In this document: piece by piece, positions 1 to 10,721 of the stretch
How positions within the stretch are numbered: position 1 is the stretch's first letter
How the letters are laid out: each line of letters starts with the position of its first letter
Origin: Zygnema cylindricum
Lineage: Eukaryota > Streptophyta > Zygnematophyceae > Zygnematales > Zygnemataceae
Length of the DNA: 64,000 nt
Assembly (NCBI GenBank): GCA_037447655.1
Contig: JBBHKE010000800.1
Location: forward strand, 1-64,000
Reading direction: 5' to 3'
The notes under the pieces: model-generated
Databases searched by the model: none
What the model saw: only the letters and a program-made list of their open reading frames with translations
Told to the model about the DNA's origin: nothing
Program-made: the position numbers and the translations under genes

Positions 1-212
1 CAAAAAATATACGGAAATAAATAGTTGTAAGAAGTCAATCTAAATCTAGGGCAACATTAGATTCTCTAAGACTAGAACTCGTTCTTCGTCCCCCGCAAAA
101 GATTGGTGCAGAAATGCATGGGAAATTCTTGTCTCTTTTAACAGTTGGTTCCTATCCGATTCAATTGACTAGCTTCACGTGTCATAGTGGAATCTCTTAC
201 GCCAATCCCTTT

Positions 213-1100
213 TTACTCACATCCTCGGGTATACGGTCTCGTTTCTTTTTTCATAGGAACATATTGAGTGAAATTTTGTTGTTTCTTATATGCTGGCAAG
301 TTCAAGACATCATGTGACATTCCCTCGTCTTTTACAAGAATAACTCTAACCATAACAACTTTGTGTCTGTCATCTACAAACACCCTATACCTTTTTGAGT
401 GGTCATCATACCCTACAAGGAAACCGAGCAATCCCTTTGGTTCCATTTTCCATCTTTGTGGATCATTCTCTATAATAAAGACTTTACTTTCAAATCTTTT
501 GAAATGACTTGCCCCTAGTTTTTTTTTGTCCACATTTAATATGGGTTTTTATCCTTCACACCTCTTCTTTATACTCTGTTTTTGACATTTGCGACAAAGT
601 TCATGACTTTGCCTAGAATCTCATATCCATTCCTTTATTAGCCAAACAATTTCGGCACTCTCTGTTAAGGTCCCATTCACTCTTTTTGCGTCTCCATTGT
701 GTCCACGTGAGTAGGGAACCATGAGATGGTGAGAGATTTCAAGAACTTTGCAAACTCATTTCACACATATTTTCAACCTTTATCAAATATGAGAGTAAGT
801 CCATGTAGTTTCTCACTCCAATAGTTGAATTATTTGAACCTGCTTTAAGACTTCACTCTTATATTTTAAAAGATAGACTATAGTATATCTAGTATAATCA
901 TTCAATTAAGGTTAGCATAAATCTTTGTCCTCTCACTTATGGGAACTTAGCATCCCATGTAGATGAGTTCCTGAACTCTACTTTTGTACTCCCAGATGCA
1001 GTTTGTGAATCTTGCATAAAGCACACCTATCAAATATGTTGTTAACTGACTTGTCGTTTAGTTTCACTCCTCCAATCATATATTTACCTTACCATGGTAT
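213..1100 (-). pseudogene. Ty1/copia pol remnant (integrase region)
   Basis: Decayed integrase-region fragment of a Ty1/copia polyprotein, read from right to left. Near 1080-960 there is a short cysteine-containing piece like the GAG-pre-integrase zinc motif (CALCK). At about 790-650 there is a stop-interrupted equivalent of the region containing the last integrase acidic residue and the following PYS-type motif. At 533-213 an open stretch of about 106 codons holds the copia post-integrase motif GYDDHSKRYRVF, which corresponds to the usual GY-x-x-x-SKGYR-V block. Stops and frame changes separate these parts. No LTRs were found around it. It lies beyond the last visible exon of the ABCB gene and may sit in one of its introns. 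The family call rests on motif order and is fairly secure; activity is excluded. Confidence 0.75.
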
Positions 1101-1982
1101 GTAATCTCTTCTAATGCACATGCCCTGAGTTGTTATGCTATAGATCACACTCGGACATGGTACCAGTGTACACAAGTTCATTATCCATTACATCAATTGC
1201 CTAAATCAGGCGTAAATATGTGTTAGCGCCTTTGGTGCCTATTGGTGCCAATCGCTACTAATAGGCACCATTGCTACTATTGGTCTATAGTGTCTATCTG
1301 CTTGCCTTCCTCTAAGACAAGTCTAAATATTTTTTTCTCAACTAAAGAGGTAAGGCAGAGGCTTTTCTTAAAGTTTAGAAGAAAGGGTGCATCAGCCTCT
1401 TTTGGCAGTGTGTCCATTGACTTTCATCAAGAGCGGACTCTCTTTAGCACTAGAAATAAATTAAAAAAAAAAAATGACAAAAAAAATAAAATAAAAGAAT
1501 AATAAATAAATAAATATATATATTTATATATATTTATATATATATACATATTTTTTTATTTAGTAACTAAATGCATAGTTACTGTCAGACCCTATCAAGA
1601 TCTCACATATCTTTGACCATTGCCTGGTCTGTCCCTCTCTGGATCCACCGTCGGATCCTGAGAACTGTTACACAAAATCCTATCTAGATTCTTTCACAGA
1701 TCCCTGCATATTCTATTACGCGGGATCTTATTCGGCTCTCCTGACAAATCATTTACTGTTTATTGCTAGTATCTCGGGGAACCACTGGCACAAATAGTTA
1801 TATCTTAGAATATTCCTGTGTTACTCTCGTTATTCCTAAAAACTACCATAATACCAATTTTACTGCAAGACCTATTTTACCATAAGACCTATTTTTTCTC
1901 AGATCCTCTCTGCAGAACCTACCTCTCATTCCTGGGAACTCTACCAGGTACTGCCATGCAATCTATTCTTTATAATCTTTTT

Positions 1983-1985
<3 letters not shown>
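1101..1985. other. Non-coding stretch, no gene recognised
   Basis: No convincing coding segment on either strand. It contains a short direct/inverted play on GGTGCCTATTGGTGCC near 1232-1270, an A-rich tract followed by TA-rich microsatellite at 1455-1555, and otherwise unremarkable AT-rich sequence. I looked here for the missing downstream ABCB exons (Q-loop, signature, Walker B) on the minus strand and did not see them. Confidence 0.6.
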
Positions 1986-1989
<4 letters not shown>

Positions 1990-2020
<31 letters not shown>

Positions 2021-2105
2021 GAATGTAGTCTGTACCGTGACTTGAACACAGTACCGTGACGTGACATATACTGACCAGCAGCTCTACCAGTGTCCCTGGT
2101 TCTAA
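1990..2105 (-). repeat. tRNA-like SINE remnant next to a 29-base A run
   Basis: On the minus strand, 2100-2030 contains a tRNA-like A-box (ACTGGTAGAGCTGCTGG) and a B-box-like TGTTCAAGTC about 40 bases later. After a few more bases it runs into a T-run on that strand, which is the A-run at 1990-2018 on the plus strand. This resembles a tRNA-derived SINE or tRNA pseudogene with a Pol III type terminator. Acceptor-stem pairing is not convincing, so it is not a functional tRNA. Confidence 0.4.
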
Positions 2106-2154
2106 AACATTCCATCAGCACTGGACCTAAGCTCACTAAAGATCACCATGCAAA

Positions 2155-3105
2155 AAGGAGGAGAGGGGGGAAGGGGGAGAGGGGGAGAGGGGGAGAGGGG
2201 GAGAGGGGGAGAGGGGGAGAGGGGGAGAGGGGGAGAGGGGGAGAGGGGGAGAGGGGGAGAGGGTGAGGAGGGAAGAGGGGGAGAGGGGGAGAGGAGGAGA
2301 GGGGTAGAGGGGGAAAGGGGGAAAGGGGGAAAGGGGGAGAGGGGAAAAAGGGGAGAGGGGGAGAAGGGGAGAGGGGGAGAGGGGGAGAGGGGGAAAGGGG
2401 GAGAGGGGGAGAGGGGGAGAGGGGGAGAGGGGGAGAGGGGGAGAGGGGGAGAGGGGGAGAGGGGGAGAGGGGGAGAGGGGGAGAGGGGGAGAGGGGGAGA
2501 GGGGGAGAGGGGGAGAGGGGGAGAGGGTGAGGAGGGGAGAGGGGGAGAGGGGGAGAGGAGGAGAGGGGTAGAGGGGGAAAGGGGGAAAGGGGGAAAGGGG
2601 GAGAGGGGAAAAAGGGGAGAGGGGGAGAAGGGGAGAGGGGGAGAGGGGGAGAGGGGGAAAGGGGGAGAGGGGGAGAGGGGGAGAGGGGGAGAGGGGGAGA
2701 GGGGGAGAGGGGGAGAGGGGGAGAGGGGGAGAGGGGGAGAGGGGGAGAGGGGGAGAGGGGGAGAGGGGGAGAGGGGGAGAGGGGGAGAGGGGGAGAGGGG
2801 GAGAGGGGGAGAGGGTGAGGAGGGGAGAGGGGGAGAGGGGGAGAGGGGGAGAGGGGGAGAGGGGGAGAGGGGGAGAGGGGGAAAGGGGGAAAGGGGGAGA
2901 GGGGAAAAAGGGGAGAGGGGGAGAGGGGGAAAGGGGGAGAGGGGGAGAGGGGGAAAGGGGGAGAGGGGAGAGGGGGAGAGGGGGAGAGGGGGAGAGGGGG
3001 AGAGGGGGAGAGTGGGAGAGGGTGAGAGGGGGAGAGGGAGAGGGAGAGGGGGAGAGGGGGAGGGAGAGGGAGAGAGGGAGAGAGAGAGCGGAAGAGGCGG
3101 GGGGG
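2155..3105. repeat. AGAGGGGG 8-bp minisatellite with 264-bp higher-order period
   Basis: About 950 bp made almost entirely of the octamer AGAGGGGG with point variants (AAAGGGGG, AGAGGAGG). Variant order repeats at a higher level: the diagnostic GGGTGAGGAG variant occurs at 2261, 2525 and 2813, spacings of 264 and 288 bp (33 and 36 units), and the variants after it recur in the same order. Strand composition is extreme: nearly pure purine on the plus strand, pure pyrimidine on the strand encoding ABCB. Because there are no T-containing stops, long ORFs appear in several frames; these are artefacts. It lies immediately downstream of ABCB exon 9, so it is intronic to that gene or has cut it. Confidence 0.95.
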
Positions 3106-3138
3106 AGAAGACATGGGTAGGTAGAGGAAGGTTTTTAC

Positions 3139-3333
3139 CAGAGAGGGGATCATAAAATCTCTCGATGAGAGAGACAATTGTGGATTTTCCGGATCCACTC
3201 GCTCCGACCAATGCTACGGTTTTCCCGGAAGGGATAGTGAGAGAGAAATTCTGTTTAATATAACAATAAAGCATAAGATTATTTATAAACAAGGAAAAAC
3301 AAATTTATTTAACAGATTATTTATAAACGTTTC

Positions 3334-3365
<32 letters not shown>

Positions 3366-6300
3366 GTTTAAATCAGAATCATAGGAAAGGTTTATAAACA
3401 AGTAAATAAACCAAGACAGAAAAAACATCGGTGAACACCAGAAAATAAATACCCGAAGAATGGGAGCATCCGGTCGAGTGGGATACGAAAAATCGACGTT
3501 TCTTAATTCGACATCTCCAATAATTGCTTCGGGAACTCTTCCATTTATATTGTCGGAGTCGATTGCCGATTTTCGGTTTATCATTTCAAAAATGTGAAAA
3601 GCGGCGGCTTTTCCTTTTGCAAATGAAGCCAAATTCGGGGCAGCCTGCCCGAGACATCTGAAAAAACAAAAAAACAAAAAAAAAAAAATTAAATCTTCAA
3701 ACAGATAAGTATATAAATAGACAGAGAAACAAATAAACTAAGTAAACATTTAGAAAAAGAATTAAGTTACGGGAGAAAGGAGGGAAGGAAAGAAGAAATA
3801 ATGGAAAGAAGCTAGCAAATAAGCAGTGATTTATAAAGGTTTTGCCGTAAAATCGATATTTACTATTTTTAAGGATCTAGATATGGGATACACGTAAACC
3901 AGAGGTCGCAAAAGTCAAAATTTTAGATAACCGAAACCGACCGTTTTTTTTTTTTCAAAATCTGAGTACCCGACGCCCGACCGGGTTATGTCATGCTCCT
4001 AAATTGTTACCCATACCCGAAAAAGTACAAAATGAGGTCACGTACTTCCAAGATACCAAGAGTACAAAGTACAATAATGTTACATAGTATGGACAGTAGA
4101 AACCTTCAATTTTTTTCGTTTTTTGCTTACCCGCCCGTAACCGAATTTTTATTTTTTTTAGTGAATCACCCGCCCGAATCCGCCCAACCCCCCAAATTTG
4201 GCAACCGAATCCGTTCCGGATCCGACGCGGTGGTCGGTTAACGGTCGGTTACGGTTTCGGTTAACCGTTTGCGACCTCTGACCTAAACCCTTATACCGTA
4301 TCGCTGAAAATCGCGATATTACGATATCTATATCACGATATCATCAGTATCGGTATATATATTTCCGTACTACTCGGAACATTTTGTTTCGTAATCCATC
4401 GAGGTTGAAAAAAACAATGGTACCTTACGGTAATAAATTGACGCATTGCAAAAAATGTACGACTTCGTACCGTAGTTTTTATTTTTCGGATGAAGTACCC
4501 TAAAACCTCCCTCCAATCAAATGCTCGGTCAAGAGTTTGTCGCATATATTTTTGTCCTTTTTCCTTTATATACCAAATTTCGTACGCTTATCGGTCAGTT
4601 ATCTTCACTTACCGCGAATTGTCAATATCAACTGTTTAATTCCTTGATATTACAATATAAGGACATCGCGATATGTCTTTTACGGTTTTGGTCGATATAC
4701 ATTGCTACAGATAAGCAATTAAGGGCGGACTTCCGTTAGCAGAAAAGTAGGGTTGTTTACTGAGGGCCGTACCGTTTCGTACAAGGTCGTATCATTTTTT
4801 TTTTAAACAATAAAAATATCTTTACGGCAGAATCGGCAGAATCTCCAGGGTTGTAGGCTTAAAAATTGACCGTCGGATGCATTAAACTTTTTATATGAGA
4901 CGCCACGTCGTCAACCCTATAGTGTGTGGCGACCGTCCACAGTGAGGACACTTTGCACACATATGAACGTGTAAAAATGTGCCGCGTGTAAAAAGTAAAA
5001 AAAATCCACGATGAGCGCGCGGTTATGTGCGTACACGTCGCATGGGCCATGTGCCTTCCGCAGTTCCGCGGATGCGAATCCGCCGAAATTATCCCGTCAC
5101 GATCTCACCATCAAAGTTTGATGCCGCCTTTTGTCGTTGCGTTTTGAAATTTTAGATAGTACATTATAATGCCTTCGATTACCTCCGGTGGTATAGATAT
5201 TACCTCCGGTGGTACAGATATTACCTCCGGTGGTACAAATATTACCTCCGGTGGTACAGATATTATCCCCGGTGGTACAGATATTACCTCCGGTGATACA
5301 GATTACTTCCGGTGGTACGGATATTACCTCCGATGGTAAACCGCGAATCGTTATTAGTGTCAATTTTAATTAGTGTTGAGAAAAAATTATCGTTATTAAT
5401 GCTAATTAGGAATTTGAAAATTTTCAAAAAAAGTTGTATTCTAATTTTGGCGTTAATGCTAATTTGGGAGTTGCAAAAAAAGTAATAATCGCCGTACAAT
5501 TGTATACATTAATATATGTATTCGTACAAAATATTAAAAATAGTACGCCGTCGCGAAATTTAAATATCTGTACATGTCAGACTAATTTACGGCAGTTATG
5601 CGACCAGATTGAATCCCGTTTTTTGAGCGCACGTTCTTATGCGTGCGCGTCTCATTTAATTCATTTTCTGGAAAAAAAAAATTGAAAAGGTACATTTATG
5701 TACGGTCTGACATCGACCGTACACCACACTATTTAAATCGTATTGTACTTTTTTTCTTTACGCTATTTTGTACTGTACCTTAATTAACTTAAAGTAAAAA
5801 TTAAAATCATGTATACTATTTAAAAAAAAACCAAAATTTCAGGAACCCAAATTAGAGTTATATACTCTAATAACGATTCGCGGTGTAGAGATATTACCTC
5901 CACTGGTACAGATATTACTTCCGCTGTTACAGATATTGCGTTGAGACTTTGCATTCAAGATTCTTTCTAAGATTTCAAGCATCTAATATTAACCTACGTG
6001 TTACCGACCAGAATGAGCGACCCAAATAAAAGGTGGTTTACTGATGCGACATAATGGAAGGCGACCTAATGGACGGCCCGCCCGCCCTTCACTAAACGTA
6101 TCACTACAATTACTTAAACCCCGTAATGGAAGTCTGGCGTAAGTACTCGACAAATGAATGAATGGATGAATATAGTCGTCCTAAAACTGAAAGGGACAGA
6201 GACAGGGACAGCGGAGCGACTGCAAGAGCGAGATGCAGAGACATCGCTTAAAAGAGAGGTGAAAGGGAAAGGGAAAGAGAGAGAAAGAGAGATTGTCAAA

Positions 6301-9300
6301 CTCACATTCCTCCTGTAAAAACTGCAGACAACATGGTAGGAGCCTCTGGTCCATTTTGTTAATTTTGCCTCTCACAAGAAATAGAGCCAGAGGGAGAGAT
6401 ACTCTTGGAGAGAGAGAAATAATAGAGAGAGATTGTCAAACTCACATCCTTCATATAATAAATGCAAACATGGCGGTAAAGACCTCTCCTCCATTTGTTT
6501 TCTCCTTTATTGCGAAAGATAGATCGAGGGAGAGAGAGAGATATCGTTGGAGAGAGAAGAAATTAGTGTTGGAGAGAGAAAGGGAGAAAAACATTTCAAG
6601 ACCGCGTGAGAAGGGGAGAGAGAGATTGTCAAACTCACATTCCGCCTATAATAACAGCACACATGGTGGTAAGCACCTCTCCTCCATTCGCTTTTCCGTC
6701 TCTCACGAGAGTCCCCGCAAACCACAATTCTAAGGCCCAGGATCCGAATAGAATGAAATATAAAGCCCCCAATCCGGCGCCTCTCGCAAATCCTCCCTAA
6801 AAACGATCAAGGGAGAGCAAGAGAGAGGGAGAGAGAGAGCGAGACAAAGAAAGAGAGAGAGTGTCAATGAGAGAGGCGGGGAAGATAATGAGAGACAGGG
6901 AGAGAGAAATAGAGAGAGGGGAGAGGGGAGGTGGGAGAGGGGAGAGGGGAGAGGGGAGAGGGGAGCGAGAAAGAGAGAGAAGGAACCGTTGAAGTTTTGT
7001 AAATCTCTATTATTATAGCATAAACTTTTTGTGTACTCACTTTTATCCCGATAACGAGAGAGTTTTCCATCGCTTTTGAATATTCTCTCAAAGTCCTCTC
7101 CTCGGCCGCAAAACTGTAAACCGTGCGAATTTGACCGATGGCCTGAATAAAAATGAAAAAGACGAATAATTAATAAATGTACAAAAAAAGAAAAACAGAA
7201 TAAAACCTACAATTTATCTTAATTTTGCATAGTCTTCTTGTCCTTTAATTTTAGAGAGGAAGAACTCCATAGAAAGAGCTCAAGACGAAGAGTAAAGAAG
7301 ATCAAAAACAGAATGCGAGAGAGGGAGAGTCGGAGAGAGGGGGCGAGAGAGTGACAGAAAAAAGAAACTCACTTTTTCAGCAATTCCGCCTGCTTTCGTT
7401 TGAACTCACTACAGAATTCGATCCAGAGGGAGAGAAAGAGAGAGGGAACTGTACTGAAAGAGTTTGAAACGTAAAGAAAAAAACAGCAAGAGAGGGGAAG
7501 AGTGGAGGACAGAGAGGGAGAGAGTGAACTCGTTCTCCAATTCCTCCTGTTTTTTCATAGGCTTTCTAGAGCAATCAATCAATCGTGGGCATTTGTGAGG
7601 GGAGAGATGGGGAGGGAAGAGTGTGAGAGAAGAGAAGGAAAAGAAACCCACTTGTTCTGCGATTCCTCCTGCTTTTGCGTAGGCTTCTTGTCCTTTACTG
7701 GTGAGTCCCGTCAAGACAAGGGTATAGGCCGCCCCACAGGCTGCGATTGCTGGAACTACGGCCAAAAAAACTAGTGCTAATTGCCAAACACTCGTAAATC
7801 CCACCACAAAACCCGTGAAAAATGTCGTGAAAAAGTGAAGGAAATTTCCAACCTGAAGCAAAAACAAAGTGAAAAAACACAGGTGATAGAGTAAAAACGG
7901 GGTAAAAATGGGTGCGGAATGGCTGGGGAAAGGAGTTAGAAGGTCTGACAGAGTGAGTTAATGTGAATGGAAAATGACGGAAAAAATTTGGTCTGAGGAG
8001 AAAGAGGGACAGGGAGAGAGAGGGGGTGGGGGGGGAAGAGAGATTGTGAGAGAAAATGAGATCTCTTACCAAGTGGGCGAGCGAGGGAGAATGAGAGAGA
8101 GAGAGGGATAGAGAGAGAGAGGGAAAGAGAGAGAGACCTTCTCCGAAATCGCATCTTGCACGAGCAAAACATCAGAGGAAACTCTTCCCACCATCTCTTT
8201 GGAATTTGCTTGTTTGTCGAAAAACTCAACTTCTTGTTTCATGAGGGATCGAAGGTAGAGACTTCGAATTCTCGCCGATTGCCTCTCCCCCGTTTGCATC
8301 CATCCTGCCACCTCTGCGAATGAGAAAACCAAAAAAGGCGAAGGTTTGAGGTCTTTTGACGGTTTTTTTTAAGGTTTTTATGAGGTTTTTGTAAGGTGTT
8401 TTTGGGGGTTTTTGGGGAGTTTTAAGCTTTATTTTATGGCTTGCAGCCATCCTGCGACTTATGCAGAAAAAATACCAAAAAGAATGAGGTTTTCTGGTTT
8501 AATAAGGTTATTTTAAGGGAATTTTATGTTAGAAGGGGAAGAAAAGAGAAATGTAAAAGGAAAAGGGGGGGGAAGACGGATATTCATAAATATGTATCCC
8601 AATGAAGGAAAAGAATTTTACCGTAATTTTAACGTAAAAAATTCTTTAAAGATTAAATTTAGGAAACTTTATGTATCTTGCGAGCAGAAAAAAGAAATGC
8701 TAAAAAAGACACACGTACAACAAACAATGTTTATTTTACATTTGGATATAAAAGGGTTTTCAAAGACTTATAATAATTAAAAAAGAAATAAAAAAATGAA
8801 CGAGGAAAAACAGAAGTGTATTAATGTGTAGAATAATAATGCGATCATCAAAGTAATGTGAGAAAAATTAACGTGTCAAAAAGATAAGGCTAAAAAAAAA
8901 ATTGTAAAAATAACAAGGTGTAAAAACAAAATTTGAGATGATTTTATATTTGGGGATAAATGGGTAAAAAACTCACCGGCCCAACTGGATGCCATAACCA
9001 CAAGTCCCAAATAAACAAATGATTTTGCAAACTGGAAAAACGAAAACAAAGAAACTTTAGTTTCAGTTCCAGTTTCAGTTCCAGTTTCGGCTTTAGTTTT
9101 GATTTTGGTTTCAACTTCCTCTGGTTTTCAGTTTATGTTCTGCTTTGGTTCAGGGACGATTACAACTCCAGTTTCAGTTTCTGTTTCACTTTCAATTTCA
9201 GTTTCAGTTCCAGTTTCGTTTTAATTTTGTTTAATTTCAGGTTTGTTTTGGATCAGTTTCAGTTTAGTTTCAGTATATTTTCCAGTTTTATTTTTTATTT

Positions 9301-10688
9301 CCGTTTGGTTGGTTTTCATCTTAGTTTCATAATCAAGTTTGGTTTTGATTTTGATTTTCAACTTCTATTTTAAAATCAGTTTCTAGTTTTCAATTTTAGT
9401 TTCACTTTCTGTATTTCCCTTTCTGTTTTAGTGTTGACTACAGATTCGATTCCGAATTCAGTTTTTTTTTTTTGGGTCCCGGTTTTTTGAAAAGTTCAAA
9501 TTTAAATTTATTTTGAAATTCAAATTCAAACTTAAATTCAAATTTTAAATTTCGGTTTCAGTTTCACTTTTGGAATCAAATGAAATCCAAAAAAAACAAA
9601 TTCCAGTGTCAATTTCACATTTTTAATTTTTCATTTCAGTTTTCGGTTTTAGTTTCAGTTCAATTTCAATTTTGGTTTTCGTTCCGGAGTCAATTTGCGG
9701 TATTGGTTTTGGTATCACATAAAAAAGCAAAACCAAAAAAATTTAACTGATTTCGATTTCAGTTTTCAATTTCCGTTTTTAACTTTGGTTTTCAGTTTTG
9801 GCTTCAATTTAGAAACTTAAAAAGAAAACAATAATATGAAAAAACGAATTAATCCTTCAAATTAAAAACCAGATGAAAAAGTAGAAAAAAAAAAACATAA
9901 AAAAGAAAAACTGCCATTCATAAACAAAAAAAAATACTTATAACCCCAAAAAAAGAGGGAAAAAAAAGGCAAAACCCAAAGAAAAAAAAATACCAAAAAA
10001 TATTGAAAAAAACGACAGAAAAAAGGGGGGGAACTAACTTCTTGAGCCCCGGAAATGTCGTTATTCCCGAGATCGTTGACCAATTTTCCAAAAAAAAGAA
10101 AAAAAATGGGAAGGGCGGCGCCGTGAACTATAGCACCAATGGTACCAATTGCCATTAAAACATAATCGAAAGAATCCGCGAAAGCAAAAAGTTGAAAAAA
10201 AGAGACCGAGAGAGGGGGAATATATTTTTTCTTTGTGTCCTTCGATTCCCCTGGAGTACAAACAAAAAAAAAACCGAGAAGGAACGGGGAAAAAAAGGGA
10301 AAATCAATTAGATGAGAGTTTGTGGACATGAAAAAAATATACACGAAAAACTTGATGCTTCTCAATGCATTTGATAGTTAAAAAAAAAAAAATGCAAATT
10401 AAAACGCAAATGTACATTCAAATGTTGTTGTTGTTGTTGTTTGTAATGCAATTTTTTATTCAATTCAAATTCAATGCATTTGATTGTTGAAAATGTAAAT
10501 TGGGATGTTCTTTTAGTTACACAGAGTTCCATTAATATAAATTCTCACAATACTAATTACTGTGGATTGGAACATGCAATTTAAATGATTTCGTAATTTA
10601 AAGATTGTGAATCTAATGCTACTGACTATCGCTAGAAAGCGAAATACAATAGTAAGTGAGATCGAATACAAGAAACTGATTTATTTAT

Positions 10689-10721
<33 letters not shown>

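Noticed and set aside
2102-3292. Long Pro/Ser/Leu-rich and Gly/Arg/Glu-rich ORFs of 330-400 codons on both strands
   Set aside because: They are translations of the 8-bp AGAGGGGG repeat, which lacks stops in several frames. Only the last bases toward 3250 are the genuine ABCB exon 9.
5097-5363. ORF with repeated ICTTGGN peptide
   Set aside because: Product of the 21-bp tandem array being in frame; no start context or flanking exons.
6293-6733. Plus-strand ORF of 146 codons
   Set aside because: Antisense shadow of ABCB exon 7 and its two decayed duplicates; its internal repetition is explained by those.
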